64,000 bases of DNA from Ehretia macrophylla (Eukaryota; Streptophyta; Magnoliopsida; Boraginales; Ehretiaceae). Below, in pieces: positions 1 through 10,106 of this stretch; positions within the stretch are counted from its first letter, which is position 1; every line of letters starts with the position of its first letter. The notes below the pieces were generated by a model that was not told the DNA's origin, did no database searches, and was given only the letters and a program-made list of their open reading frames with translations. The translations under genes were made by a program, and so were the position numbers. The stretch is taken from positions 41,586,425 to 41,650,424 of the forward strand of contig CM075771.1 in NCBI GenBank assembly GCA_037974665.1. Direction: 5' to 3'.

Positions 1-224
1 TAATTGAATAATTATGTTGTAAAGTACATAATACTCCTGTGCTTAGGATAAGTATACTATACACCTTGTGGTGCCATAATAATCTCAATCCTCATTCTTA
101 GGATCAAATCCTTACCTTTAGGCTAAACGCTTAAGCTATTACAGAGGCACAACTTTATTTTCTTAAAGTGGCGGCGCAAAGCCTCATGACTATACGTGCA
201 ACGGTGGGCTTGAGGGGTTTCGTA

Positions 225-365
225 GTATACATAAGGCATACTAGCATGATGCGGTCAGAGCCCTAGGCTCCTCCCACTGCTTGGGAGCTTACAGTTTCAT
301 GTTTTATGTCACTTTGCGATGGGGTACTTTTTACCCTTCCCTCACAGTACTACTTCGCTATCACA
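225..365 (-). pseudogene. Degenerate organelle-type 23S rRNA fragment (NUPT/NUMT candidate)
   Basis: Read on the plus strand, this stretch follows the antisense of bacterial-type 23S rRNA from the region around E. coli position 400-510. The pieces come in the right order: CTCCTCCCACTGCTTG, then GTTTCATGTTTTATGTCAC, then a GGGGTACTTTTTACC block, then CTTCCCTCACAGTACTACTT, then CGCTATC. The last blocks correspond to the conserved rRNA segment around 'gatagcgaa..agtaccgtgagggaaagg'. The match is imperfect and fades on both sides, so it cannot be a working rRNA gene. The sequence is closer to the organelle/bacterial form than to cytosolic 25S rRNA, which suggests an old transfer of plastid or mitochondrial DNA into the nucleus. 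I cannot decide which organelle from memory. Confidence 0.55.
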
Positions 366-385
366 TATAATGTCCATACGTAGTA

Positions 386-959
386 TTAAATCTATAAGGT
401 GATCGTTGGCCTCTCATAAGGCCAACAATCTCCCCCCAGCGACACCCGGGGGATTCAAGTTGTCATGCCCCAAAATTTAAAACGGTAAACCCAAGTCGAG
501 ATCGTTGCGTGCCTAAAAAGATAAGTCATCGTAAGAATGTAAGGCTCAAATCTCTCAATAAAACAAGTTATAATCCATTATTAAATAAATAATATAGAGC
601 TTCTACAGTCCCAAAAAAATAAGCATTTAATCTTTAATTACATTAGAAATCTCCAAAAATCTAATAATCATAATTCTCAATAATCCTTTGAGGTGTAAAT
701 GAATTGTCTAAAGGAAGATTAAATTTGGTAGATCGATTGACAAATAATAGACTTGACTTGTAATCGAGAACTACAAGCAAAGTCTTAATTACTTGGACAT
801 GTGTACACCGGTTATTCTACTAACATCTATCTAGATGTTGATAGTCATTACAACTATCAATAATTGAGATACATCTAATGGATGTTAATGTACATCTAGC
901 TAAATGTACTAGGCAAATCCATTGGACAACTAAAGAAGAGTTTTAAGGTATCCGAGATA
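386..959. other. Intergenic, no gene seen
   Basis: AT-rich sequence without a convincing reading frame. Around 815-910 there are several short, overlapping inverted repeats built on ACATCTA/TAGATGT. These could form small hairpins, but I recognise no element. Confidence 0.4.
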
Positions 960-1345
960 TACCTTGAACTATGGGCTACATTTGCAAGATATCCAACTGT
1001 ACCAGGAGGATACAGTGATGCTTTCTGGAATCTGAGTTTATGGCTGAAGAAGATGCTGAGAGGCTTCATAATTTCTTATAGGATATTCCTAGTTCAAAAC
1101 TTGTGCCAATTATCTACTAGCATTGTGATAGTCAATCACTGATTGGGGGGCATAAAGTGGTATGTATAAACGGTAAGTCTAGACATAAAACTGTAAGACG
1201 ATTGCTTTATAATGGAGTTATTTCTATTTACAATGTAAAGTAAAAAAGATAACATTGCGGATCCGCTTACAAAAAGTTTAACCAAAGAGCAAGTCTTTAA
1301 ATCACCGAGGGGAATGGGTCTCAAGCCTATTTTTGAAGAGTTATC
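960..1345 (+). pseudogene. Ty1/copia RNase H relic, Tork-like
   Basis: Translating the plus strand and switching frames shows the C-terminal end of a copia polyprotein. Pieces recognised in order are a YxxxxxGYSDA-like block near 988-1020, SEFMAEEDAERLHNFL, a PSSKLVPI..HCDSQS block, a NGKSRHK..RRLLYNGVIS block, KDNIADPLTKSL, and PRGMGLKPI. These match the RNase H and tail region of Tork-type copia elements, including the D..HCDSQSAIG segment and the ADPLTK motif. At least two frameshifts and several stops break it. Everything upstream of RNase H (gag, protease, integrase, reverse transcriptase) is missing from this window or beyond recognition. The coding sense is plus, so its 3' LTR should lie to the right. 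Confidence 0.75.
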
Positions 1346-1910
1346 ATAATGACAAACCCTACCTTGTTGACAAGAGATCTCTGGATCTAGGTTCAAAGAG
1401 AAAAATATAATTATGTATAACTTAATGGGAGCACTGTGGGGCTATTACTCCCACCTATTCCTATGACGAGCAAACAATGCTTCCTGTGTGAGTTTAGGTT
1501 AAGCTATGTTTTTAATGATTATTATACCTTGAAAAATCCAAGAGGGGTATTGCATGATACTCTTTATAAGAAATCACCTATGTAAGTAGGGAGTGGGATG
1601 CTCCTATGAGAATTTCTAAGGCTGAATTCTCTAGAGTACTCATAAAATCGGGAGTTGTTCAAGGCCAAAATGAACACAACCGTGAGAACCTAAAATTGGA
1701 TAGAAGGATATTGTGAGAGTTTTATTGTCTTAATTTATACAAAATTTGAACAGTTCAAGACATCGCGTTCACTGGTTAGCAAGTAAATCCAATAGGTCTC
1801 ACTAGAGAAGGTTCAAAGCTGAAAGCTACCTATCTCAAAGCAATATATATTTTTTTGAACTCTCTCTTAAGTGTCTACATTCTGCATTTTGTATTATTCC
1901 TTTCTATTCA

Positions 1911-1920
1911 TGTGGGGGAT
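1911..1920 (+). other. Polypurine tract of the Tork-like copia relic
   Basis: TGTGGGGGAT immediately precedes TATTGGTAAT. Copia elements of this lineage commonly have a GTGGGGGAT tract directly before an LTR that starts TGTTGG, so this marks the inner edge of the 3' LTR. Confidence 0.6.
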
Positions 1921-2967
1921 TATTGGTAATATGAATAGAAAGTAACAGATAGAATATGCTTAATGGACAATTATGATGAATTCTTAGGCTCCGTTTGTTT
2001 GCCGTAAAATAACTTATTGGAGGAAAATATTTTTCTGAAAATAAGAATACTGAAAAATATTTTCTTGTGTTTAGATGTACCGTGAATTCCGTAAAATGTT
2101 TTCTTCTCCCAAAGGAAATGAAAACATTTTATAGAATTTTGTACTAGCCGCAATTGTTGACCGAAAAATTTTTTACAGTTGATTAATTTTTTGGTGTTAC
2201 CAAACACCATAAAATTAAGTAAAAGCAGCACTAATTTTTGACCGAAAAATATTTTACAATTGACTAATTTTTCGGTGTTACCAAACATCGTAAAATCCGA
2301 AAAATATTTTTCAGGAAAATATTTTACGGCAAACAAACAGAGCCTTAATGATTAATTATGATTTAGATGCGAGTGATATGGCTAAACGGCTGAGTTTTCA
2401 TGGCTTCTTAATTCTCACTTTAAGTTCAATTCATTGACTAAGTTGTTTGATTATATATATTTGTCCTATATGTTGCACAACTGATGAAGTGATTTGACTT
2501 TGTCAAAAATTGTGGCTAAGCCGTTAAAGAATATTAGAAGACAATTTATTTTCTTGTTCTTCAATCTCTTTTTGTTTTCATATACATGGTCATATACATG
2601 TTAGAAAAAGTTCTACAATTTTACGTTCGCCAGTTCTTGTAATTTGGAGTGTTATAATTTCAAGAAGTTAATATCGTTGTATCTTAGGAGACTTGTGCAA
2701 GAGACTGTAAGCACTATAGCGAGGCGATAAAAGTCCAACTTAGGCCTCGATCTCATTTTATTTCTAGTTTGTCTTTTACATTTATACTCTTAGATTACTA
2801 ATATAAACTTGTAATATTTTGTTTATTTAATTTATATTCTTCTGCTAGAAATTTTCAATTTAGAATTAAATTTTGCCATTAGATTAAGAATAAGTAAAGT
2901 ATTCCATTGAGTTAATTCATTCCTTCAATGCAAGTTGTATTATGTGCAGCACTATAAATTCCTAACA
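1921..2967 (+). mobile_element. Probable 3' LTR of the Tork-like copia relic, interrupted by a MITE
   Basis: The segment begins TATTGG right after the polypurine tract (TG changed to TA) and plausibly ends at CCTAACA (2961-2967). Around 2680-2740 it contains a TTGTATCTTAGGAGAC..GCACTATAGCGAGGCGATAAAAG block of the kind found in the R region of such LTRs. A 362-bp MITE sits inside it, so the original LTR would be about 685 bp. There is no second LTR in the window to compare with, so the right end is uncertain. Confidence 0.45.
1985..2346. mobile_element. MITE with ~25-bp terminal inverted repeats (hAT-like)
   Basis: The left end TAGGCTCCGTTTGTTTGCCG is the near-perfect inverse of the right end CGGCAAACAAACAGAGCCTTA, and the inverted repeat extends into GTAAAAT. 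Inside, a ~65-bp segment built on TTGACCGAAAAAT..TTTACA..TTGA..TTTTGGTGTTACCAAACA is duplicated in tandem (about 2156-2217 and 2235-2296). There is no coding capacity. The GGCTCCGTTTG start is typical of plant hAT-type MITEs, but I could not find a clean 8-bp target duplication, so the superfamily is tentative. Confidence 0.75.
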
Positions 2968-3378
2968 ACAACTTTTTTCCCCTTGAATTCATTCTTGAAA
3001 CCCCATCCTCCCGATAAAAAAAAATACTATGACTTCATTCAATCATTTGTGGGCTGATTGATCCCTTTCTTCGAAAGCATTGTTATGTCTAACCATATGG
3101 TGAATTGACCTTGTAAATCTAAAAACAAGAAAGGCGAAGAAAATTCCTAAAATGTACACATGCAATGTTTTTACAAAGAGGAATCATAAAATTTACGGAG
3201 TAGGGGAGACATAAAAAATAGATACTACTTAGCTCATTGAAAGCGAAAAAGAAATCCAAAACTTTAATCTCTTTTATTTCGTAGATTAGTCTTTTTGTAT
3301 AAATATACTCAGCGGACGAGACAACTAAATAAAACTTTGATGTGTAGTAAGGAGTAAAGAAAAATTACGTAGTTGACA
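2968..3378. other. Intergenic, no gene seen
   Basis: AT-rich filler between two retrotransposons. No credible reading frame, RNA or repeat was recognised. Confidence 0.5.
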
Positions 3379-3383
3379 GTAGT
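3379..3383. repeat. Target site duplication (left) of the copia element
   Basis: GTAGT, identical to the copy at 8396-8400. A 5-bp duplication is the expected footprint of copia integrase. Confidence 0.9.
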
Positions 3384-3586
3384 TGTGAATGTAAAGTAAC
3401 ATGTTTCCTTGTATATTACTCAGTAAAACAACAGTACAATATATAGCATGTAAGGTATAGGCTACATGAGGTGATAAGTGTACAAAGCAATCCCTATCAA
3501 GATATATAATACACGATAAAGTCAAATCAAGAAGAATACAACGTAAGCATTTCAAATTACAACTGTTCCCTATCTATTCTTTATCA
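3384..3586 (-). repeat. 3' LTR of the copia element
   Basis: 203 bp, plus-strand ends TGTGAATG..TTTATCA, so it has canonical TG..CA termini. It pairs with 8195-8395. Confidence 0.93.
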
Positions 3587-3832
3587 CGTTCCCTCAAGCG
3601 AAACTAAGTCTTGAATAGTGAGTTTGGACCGAAGTTGTCTGAACCTGGTAATGGATAGCCCATTCATCATAATGTCTGCTAACTGATCAAGAGTTGAAAT
3701 AAACTGAATATGCAGCGCACCAGAAACAACCTTCTCTCTAACAAAGCGCACATCAATTTCAATGTGCTTGGTGCGGGCATGAAAGACGGGATTAGCTGTC
3801 AAGTATGTGGCACCAATATTATCACACCACAT
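3584..3832 (-). pseudogene. Copia RNase H, C-terminal part
   Basis: The frame opens with WCDNIGATYLTANPVFHARTKH, which is the RNase H signature of plant copia elements (CDN..A..L..NP..H.RTKHIEID). It continues through IDVRFVREKV, a QLADIM block (normally QLADIFTK) and the RF..LRSKL tail. The stop lies in the LTR, as is usual. The domain is cut off from the rest of the polyprotein by stops and frameshifts upstream (3833-4042). Confidence 0.88.
3587..3596 (-). other. Polypurine tract of the copia element
   Basis: On the minus strand TGAGGGAACG directly precedes the 3' LTR start TGATAAAG. It is a weak but correctly placed purine run. Confidence 0.6.
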
Positions 3833-4042
3833 AATGGGCGGTGTGGAAGGTAGAGCACGAAGTTCACGAAGTAGCGACTGAAGCCATCATAATTGTACTG
3901 TAGCAAAGGCAATGGCACGATACTTGGCTTCAGTTCTGGAACGAGAAGTAGTAGTCTCCTTCTTGGCAACCCAAGACACTAAGTTAGGTCCAATGTAAAT
4001 ATAATAGCCATGCGTGCTGCGATGATCATCGGGACAACCAGC

Positions 4043-4297
4043 CTAGTCTGAATCAGAGTAAGCATGTAAAGTGGTATCCATCAACTGCCGAAGTGTCAGA
4101 CCAAATAACATAGTACCCTTCAAGTAGCGCAAGATCCGTTTAACAACAGACCAATATGGCTCATTAGGGGAGTGCATGAACTGACAAACCTTATGGATAG
4201 CAAAAACAATATCAGGACGAGTGATTGTCAAATACTGAAGTGCATCGACAATGCTACGGTAGAGAGTGGGGTCAGGAAAAAGGTTTCCAAAAGTCAA
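4043..4297 (-). pseudogene. Copia RT/RNase H linker region
   Basis: The frame contains LYRSIVDALQYLTITRPDI, FAIHKVCQFMHSP, RILRYLKGTM.FGL and LHAYSDSD. This is the conserved GaLqYLt..RPDi..av..v.qfm..P segment that follows the copia reverse transcriptase, ending at the first RNase H aspartate region. A stop lies immediately downstream of SDSD. Confidence 0.88.
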
Positions 4298-4460
4298 GGA
4301 AAGACTGTGGTTTGGAGGAATGGGAGACGAAACAGGTTTAGCGTCTGCTAAATTGGCAAGAGTAAGAATGTCTAAAATGTAGCGCCTTGAGATAAAACAA
4401 GACCAATGGAAGTGGGGGTGACTTCAACGCCTAGGAAGAATGATAAGGGGCCTAAATCCT

Positions 4461-4706
4461 TTAAAGCAATTCCTGACGCAGAAGAGTGATAAGAGAAGTA
4501 AATGTGTGAGAATCATCACCTATGAGCAAAATATCATCGACATAGACCAGAATATAGACCACATGGGCGCCAAGGTAACGCATGAAAAGAGAGGAGTCAG
4601 ACCCTGAGTTAACAAAGCCAAGACGATGAAGAAATACACTAAGACGGGAAAACCAAGCTCGTGGAGCTTGTTTCAAACCATACAACGCCTTTTGTAATTC
4701 GCACAC
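4461..4706 (-). pseudogene. Copia reverse transcriptase, catalytic part
   Basis: The frame contains LQKALYGLKQAPRAWF, the strongest copia RT signature, followed by LFMRYLG..VVYILVYVDDILL. The YVDD tetrad is the RT catalytic aspartate pair. The frame is broken about 75 bp upstream, separating it from the N-terminal RT block, and ends soon after LLRQELL. Confidence 0.92.
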
Positions 4707-4781
4707 ATGATTAGGATAGGAAAGATGAGTAAACCCATCAGGTTAAGGCATGTACACGTCTTCATCAAGGAGGCCATGAAG

Positions 4782-5459
4782 TTAAGCATTGCTAACATCT
4801 ATTTGATGGACATGCCAATTTTTAGAAAGAGCAAGAGAGAGTACTACCCTAATCGTCGTTGGTTTGACCACAAGACTAAAGATTTCAGTGTAGTCAACCC
4901 CTTCTTCTTGATTATACCCCTTGGCTACTAGGTGAGCTTTAAAACGCTCAACTGAGCGATCAGACTTTCGCTTAATGCGAAACATGTACTTACAACCTAC
5001 AACATTAGCATTAGACGAAAGATGAATGAGAACCCAAGTGCCATTAGCAATTAAAGCATTATACTCATTGTCCATAGCTTGATGCCAGTGAGAAAACTTA
5101 GACGCATGAATATATGTTGTTGGTTCAAAATCAGAAGACCCAAAGGAGAAAATAGAACTGAGAACAACATAGTCTGGAAAGGATTTAACCGGTCTAGTGT
5201 AATCACGACTACGAGTTATCATAGGATGTGTGGAGCTCGAGGTGGCAGTAGGAGCAGGTATATCTGTATGGAGAAGTACAGTAGAAGAGGAAGACACAGT
5301 AGGCAGATAAGTGGAAGAGACACGTGTAGACTGAACTGGCAGCAAGGTAGATGAGATTGAGGACAAAGAGAATTTGGAGAGCTGATCAGTGACCTGTGGA
5401 AGTAAGTTGCCAACAGTATAAGAGGAAGACGGTAAGCAAGCATTGATAGGAGGTGACAA
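4782..5459 (-). pseudogene. Copia integrase tail and reverse transcriptase N-terminal part
   Basis: 225 open codons. A Ser/Thr/Pro-rich linker (residues ~1-80) leads into MITRSRDY, then HWHQAMDNEYNALIANGTW, GCKYMFRIKRKSDRSVERFK, AHLVAKGYNQEEGVDYTEIF and the HQIDVSNA end. These are the standard RVT_2 blocks (kArLVAkGy.Q..GiDy.etFsPV). The first catalytic block ends as DVSNA where family members have DV.NAFL, and a stop follows directly. Confidence 0.92.
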
Positions 5460-5860
5460 CGCATGGAGTTAATTGCAGGAACATGCGATACAAAGGACGG
5501 CATGGGGACCACAAGCTTTGTTTCAAGCACAAAAGACTCATTAGTAAGGACTGTGACATTGGGCATTGGAGCGGCTGATTGATTGGTGAGGTTGGGAAGG
5601 CGTCCGATAACGTGCTGGCAAAAGTTGGAGTTGGGAAATGTGAATAACTATGAATGTCGCGGGACCCACACAATGACTAGGCAATTGATGATTTTGTGCA
5701 TGTGGATAAAGGGACAAGTGGGACCGCAGTGGGACAGGGCAATAATGGCAACTTTGACACATTTTGTGGTTGAGTGGTATGAGGTCGTGGGTTTAGTTGG
5801 GGTGCAAACATGGAATTGTGAGCACTACGAACATCATTTGCATATGGAAAATAATTTTCA

Positions 5861-6625
5861 TCAAAAAGGACGTGACGAGACAAAAAAAACTTTACCCATA
5901 ATTGGGTCATAGTACCTATAACCACAATAATTGTTGGCATATCCCACAAAGACACACGAAACTGATTTGGGACTTAATTTGTCACGACGAGTAAGACCCA
6001 AGTGAGAAAAACAGTGAGAACCAAACACCTGTAAAAGAGAGTAGTCAGGTGATCGACTATGAAGTTTTTCAAAGGGTGAAACATTGGACAAGACTGGATT
6101 AGGAAGTCGATTGATTAAGTAAACTGCAGTTATAAAAGCTTCAAGCCATAATTGTTTTGGAAGAGCCGATTGGAATAATAAGGTGGTGCCAGTCTCTGTG
6201 ATGTGGTGAATTTTCCTCTCAGAAAGTCCATTTTGTTCAGGTGTATGAGGACAAGAAATACAGTATTGAATTCTTGCATTGTTTAATAATGTCTTAAAGC
6301 GAACTTGGGTCAGTTCTTTGGCACCGTCACATTGGAAAAATTTAATGCGAGTGTTGCAAAACTTTTCAGAGAGATGTTTGAAATAAATAAAGGAATCAAC
6401 TGAATCACTTTTATTCATCAATGGATAGATCCATGTAAAGCAGCTAAAATCATCGATGAAAATTACAAAATAGCGATAACCAGAAAATGAAGTGACAAGA
6501 GCAGGACCCCAAATGTCACAATGTACAATTTCTAATGGTTGAGACATCTGACGACTAGATCTAGAAAAAAGAAGTTTATGAGACTTCCCCATCATACAAG
6601 CAGACCACAACCTATTTATTGACAA
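5861..6625 (-). pseudogene. Copia integrase core
   Basis: 254 open codons covering most of the integrase core. The D,D(35)E catalytic residues are visible in HCDIWGP (first Asp), FQCDGAKEL (second Asp) and HTPEQNGLSERKIHH (Glu). It continues through LPKQLWLEAF..AVYLINRLP and the KLSPKS..CVFVGYANN..GYRYYDP block. The HHCC zinc finger that should precede it is only partly recognisable (CMMGKSHKL, normally C..GK..kLpF). The frame is lost past FVSSRPF. Confidence 0.93.
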
Positions 6626-6721
6626 GAAATCAGAAAACTATAAACTATTTTTGGAACGTAACAAATAAAGAACAGACTTCGAAGTGTGACCCAGACGGCG
6701 ATGCTAGAGTGAAGCTGACGC

Positions 6722-6937
6722 TTAAGAGGCAGACAAAGCAGAGTGAGATGATGACCACAGCAGCGGAAGAGAGTACATATTGGAATCAACGTGGCCTTTG
6801 AGTAATGAAGTCCCTGTGTAGAGGTCCTTGACAACACAAGTAGAAGGAGTAAACTCTAGTGAGACGTTATCTTTGGTGAATTGAGATACATAAAGAAGAT
6901 TTTTTGTTAAACTAGGAACATGTAGAATAGAACTCAA
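6722..6937 (-). pseudogene. Copia protease end / pre-integrase fragment
   Basis: The frame reads ILHVPSLTKNLLYVSQFTKD, the typical 'vL.vP.l..NLlSv.q' segment that follows the aspartic protease, then SLEFTPSTCVVKD..TG..LLKG..D..MYSLP. The catalytic DSGA motif of the protease should lie just upstream (about 6940-7120), but the frame is broken there and I could not find it intact. Confidence 0.8.
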
Positions 6938-7124
6938 CCAAAAAGTGCAAGATGAAGTAGAATAAGAGGTGAACCAGTATGAGATATAGAGAGAGTCTTA
7001 CCATCCCTAATAACCACATGATCGGAGCCATTATACTATTGCAGCTACTGAATGAGAGAAGGGTCTAAAGTCATGTGGGCTGAGGCTCCAAAGTCGGGAA
7101 TCCAGGGCTGAACCGAATCACCAG

Positions 7125-7361
7125 CTATAACAGGATGAATTGAATTCTGACAGTTGTGAAATCCAGCAAAGTGAGTATTAGATTAGATAAGCTGTTTCTA
7201 GACTGCGAATACTTGTAGCGACACTTGGCTGCAGCATGTCCAAATTTGTGACAGATTTGACACTTGGTCTTGAAGTTGTTGGAGAATGAATGATCATTAG
7301 TGGAAGTGGATTGTGTAGAATGTTGAGAGGACGAACCAACAAGTTTTGTGTTAGACATCAC
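7125..7361 (-). pseudogene. Copia gag zinc knuckle
   Basis: Contains CQICHKFGHAAAKCRYKY, a CX2CX4HX4C nucleocapsid zinc knuckle that packages retrotransposon RNA. It is out of frame with the gag body at 7396-8100, so gag is broken by a frameshift plus a stop between the two. Confidence 0.87.
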
Positions 7362-7395
7362 CAGGAGGGTAGTGTTGGAGATCCTACGTAGTAGA

Positions 7396-8100
7396 TTAGA
7401 GCTGACTGGTAAGAGCTGTTGTGGTGACAGGCTTAGGAGAGCTTAAGGAGTGTTGATTATTCAATAGCACTCGTTGTTTGTAGGTCAATAACTTGGCCCG
7501 AAGTTGATTGAATGTAGGAGGAGTATCCTGATTCTCTATAGATGTCACGAAGGAGCGATAATCTGATGGAAGGACATCAATAGTCACCAATACTAGATCC
7601 AATTCAGAAAGCGGATCGCCAATGGCAGTCAAGGCAGTGGAAAATGTATGAATCGACTGAAGATACTCAGTAACTGATTGGATGGTCTTTTTGAGGGAAT
7701 GAAGCTGTTTACGTAAGAGAGACTTGCACATTGTTGACTGTTGCATGAACAACTCCTCAAGAGATACCCAAAGATCCTGAGCAGATTTATAACCAACAGC
7801 TTGATGGACAAGTGAATCTGAGAGTGTTGCAGAAATACACGCCATGACAAACCTGTCATAACACGTCCAGTCTTCAAGTGCGATTGAGAAAGCTTTTTCT
7901 TTAGTAGGTGTAGGAATAGTACTGTCAACATACCCAAGCAAGGAGTTGAAAGTAAAAAAGTTTAGTAATTGTGACTTCCACATGAGAAAGTTGGAGTGGT
8001 TCAACTTGACAGTGACAAAGATGCCAATATTAAATGATGGTTGAGAAAAAGTAGATGGCTTGACATTATTGGACGAAGCAGGAGTTGTTGATTCAACCAT
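7396..8100 (-). pseudogene. Copia gag (capsid) region
   Basis: 234 codons from an ATG about 85 bases downstream of the primer site. The first part has NFLMWKSQLLNFF, matching the 'NY..W..q....L' motif of plant copia gag. It continues with LLGYVDST, AQDLWVSLEELFMQQS, a LRKQLHSLKK helix and a TYKQRVLLN end. This is the UBN2/gag-polypeptide type capsid. It stops just before the zinc knuckle, so the protein is truncated. Confidence 0.9.
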
Positions 8101-8184
8101 TGAATTGTGATGAAAAAGTGAAAAGTAGGGTAGGTAATAATGGGATGTGACAGGACCGAAGTAGACGTTTGTCTATAGTGGTCT

Positions 8185-8194
8185 TCTGATACCA
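8185..8194 (-). other. Primer binding site, initiator-Met tRNA
   Basis: On the minus strand TGGTATCAGA directly follows the 5' LTR end CATTCACA. This is the canonical iMet-tRNA primer site of plant copia elements and fixes the 5' LTR boundary. Confidence 0.93.
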
Positions 8195-8395
8195 TGTGAA
8201 TGTAAAATAATGTGTTTCCTTGTATATTACTCAGTAAAACAACAGTACAATATGTAGCCTGTAAGGTATAGGCTACATGAGGTGATAAGTATACAAAACA
8301 ATCCCTATCAAGATATGATACACGATAAAGTCAAATCAAGAAGAATACAACGGAAACATTTCAAATTACAACTGTTCCCTATCTATTCCTTATAA
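8195..8395 (-). repeat. 5' LTR of the copia element
   Basis: Begins TGTGAATG on the plus strand and ends CCTTATAA, where the expected terminal CA has mutated to AA. It is a near copy of 3384-3586. Confidence 0.93.
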
Positions 8396-8400
8396 GTAGT
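8396..8400. repeat. Target site duplication (right) of the copia element
   Basis: GTAGT, a perfect match to 3379-3383. Confidence 0.9.
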
Positions 8401-8737
8401 TCTCTATGTTGGAAGGGCCATGCATTCATCTTCAATGCTACTAATCAATGAAGAGTTGAAGTTAGTAATTAATTCTTTATTCTGTTTTAGGGAAACTTTG
8501 TAATTCTTAGATGTGTCGATGTATAGGGTAGGTCATTGATATGGAGGAGGAAGAGATATTATTGCTAGAGGTTGTAAATACTTGATGCCTTTTTCTTGGG
8601 TAGGCGTAGCCTACTTATAGTTGTTGGTAGGCCAAAAGTCCATAGACTCATGGGATTTGTATTATAAGCAAACTTCTAAGAGATCATGGTCACTTATCCC
8701 TTAAGGTCTGATAAAGTCAGACTCTATCTCAACTTCG
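8401..8737. other. Intergenic, no gene seen
   Basis: Moderately AT-rich single-copy-looking sequence. No credible frame or element recognised. Confidence 0.4.
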
Positions 8738-8745
8738 TCGATAGT

Positions 8746-9057
8746 CAGGGGCGAAGCTACACTAGAACGAGTGGGGGCTGACCCAGAATAACGTTAAAAA
8801 TTTTATGTATTTTTGAAGAAAAAAATTAAAATATCTATGTATTTTTAGTTTAAAAAAATTAATTAGCCTCCACTGAAAGAAAAAATGAAGTTATATAGTT
8901 GAAAATTTATTTATTTTTTAGGGAAAAAAATAAAATATCTATATATTTTTAGTTAAAAAAAATTAATTAGCTCCCACTGAAAGAAAAAATGAATTCATAT
9001 AGTTGAAAAATTATTTATTTTAGCCTCCACTGAGAAAAATTTCTGGCTCCGCCCCTA
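8746..9057. mobile_element. hAT-type MITE with perfect 8-bp TSD
   Basis: The 312-bp element starts CAGGGGCGAAGC and ends GGCTCCGCCCCTA, the inverse of CAGGGGCGGAGCC with the terminal base changed. It is flanked by TCGATAGT at 8738-8745 and 9058-9065, an exact 8-bp duplication that identifies hAT transposition. The interior is AT-rich and carries a ~110-bp tandem duplication (TTAATTAGC.CCCACTGAAAG and ATATAGTTGAAAA blocks occur repeatedly). No transposase is encoded, so it was moved by another element's enzyme. Confidence 0.93.
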
Positions 9058-9823
9058 TCGATAGTCATCCACTCATAGTGGATTGGTCAGCTAAGATGTC
9101 ATTTTGATCGTTTATCCACAGACATCCAATAGAGTTCGGATCATACTCGAATTTGGCGTTGGTTGTTAACACAAGATAGTGTTGATGTCCAGGCTTAGTA
9201 AAAGGCATTGAGCCTTTAATGTACCCACCATAATGGTAACCCGTAAATTACTGCATCGTATATGGGCCATGGCCCAATCATTGCAAGTTGATTGGGTTCA
9301 AGTAACCCGTCGCGATTTGACCATGGGTCTAAACACAATTTTGGTGATAACAATGTTCAAAGCAAAAGAGAATGCTTGAAACTTTATAAGATTTCAAATT
9401 AAAAATATAATTTCTTAAAACTGTCTTCCTAACTTGAAGAGTCCTTGTAAATAATTGTTTTGCATTAGTATGTGGTTTAACGAAGTATGGCAGGATCTCA
9501 CTTTACACACAAAGCTAAAGTAAATTAATGCAAATGAAGTACATATTTCATTTTCGGAGTCTTAATTTATTGCATAATATAAAGTAAATACTCCTAAATG
9601 AGTAACAATTGAACTAACAAGTGTGTTGCAGTCTAGTGGATTGGGTTTTGGTTTCCAAATTATTGATTTGGTGTTCAAGTATTGTTAGAGTTTTTTTAAA
9701 TGGCTTTTTAACATTTGGGTAGATTTGCAGTTAAGTTTTATTTGGTGGCCCTTAATAGTTAGTGCATTTTAACAAAAAAATTTGACATAATTGTATGCCA
9801 AAGTGAAACTCAATAGATAGTTT

Positions 9824-9910
9824 AATGATCAAAATAGAACAAACAATAGTTGGATAGCCAAACTATTGAATGATCAAAATAGGACAAAAAATAATTGGAT
9901 AGCCAAACTA
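9824..9910. repeat. Two-copy 45-bp direct repeat upstream of the NLR
   Basis: Both copies read AATGATCAAAATAG.ACAAA, followed by AATA.TTGGATAGCCAAACTA. It lies 20-110 bp upstream of the TATA-like box, but nothing shows it is a regulatory site. Confidence 0.75.
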
Positions 9911-9936
9911 AGAATGAGAAGATAGTTTAGTGGGCA

Positions 9937-9944
9937 TATAAATA
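9937..9944 (+). promoter_or_regulatory. TATA-box candidate of the NLR locus
   Basis: TATAAATA, 163 bp upstream of the ATG, is the best TATA match in the proximal upstream region. The spacing allows a normal 5' leader of about 130 bases. AT-rich context makes chance matches likely. Confidence 0.4.
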
Positions 9945-10106
9945 TTTTACCTTATCTTAAAAATTGATGTAAGCCACTAAGAAAGAAATTTTTAATCTTT
10001 GTCTTTCATTTAACTTGTCTTCTACAGGACTCTCAAATTATTCAGCTGATTAGCTGCTGAAAGATTTAGAAGGAAGAAAGAAGAGACAAAAATAAAAGTT
10101 TGAAAA

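Larger units (their letters stand above)
3384..8395 (-). mobile_element. Complete but defective Ty1/copia LTR retrotransposon (Ale/Retrofit-like)
   Basis: This 5,012-bp element on the minus strand has two ~200-bp LTRs, an initiator-Met tRNA primer site, a polypurine tract and a perfect 5-bp target duplication. Domain order on the minus strand is gag, CCHC zinc knuckle, pre-integrase, integrase, reverse transcriptase, RNase H, which is the copia order. Short LTRs and the integrase/RT sequence style point to the Ale/Retrofit lineage, an inference. Frameshifts and stops separate nearly every domain, so it cannot make a polyprotein. By eye the two LTRs differ at about 11 positions plus one 2-bp gap, roughly 5-6%, implying an insertion of the order of a couple of million years if ordinary plant rates apply. 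Confidence 0.95.
9066..10106. other. Upstream region of the NLR locus
   Basis: About 1 kb without a gene. It holds a two-copy 45-bp direct repeat (9824-9910) and a TATA-like box (9937-9944). The sequence becomes very AT-rich towards the NLR start. No other element was recognised. Confidence 0.5.

Noticed and set aside
1136-1396. Minus-strand 86-codon frame
   Set aside because: It is antisense to the copia RNase H relic on the plus strand and has no similarity of its own.
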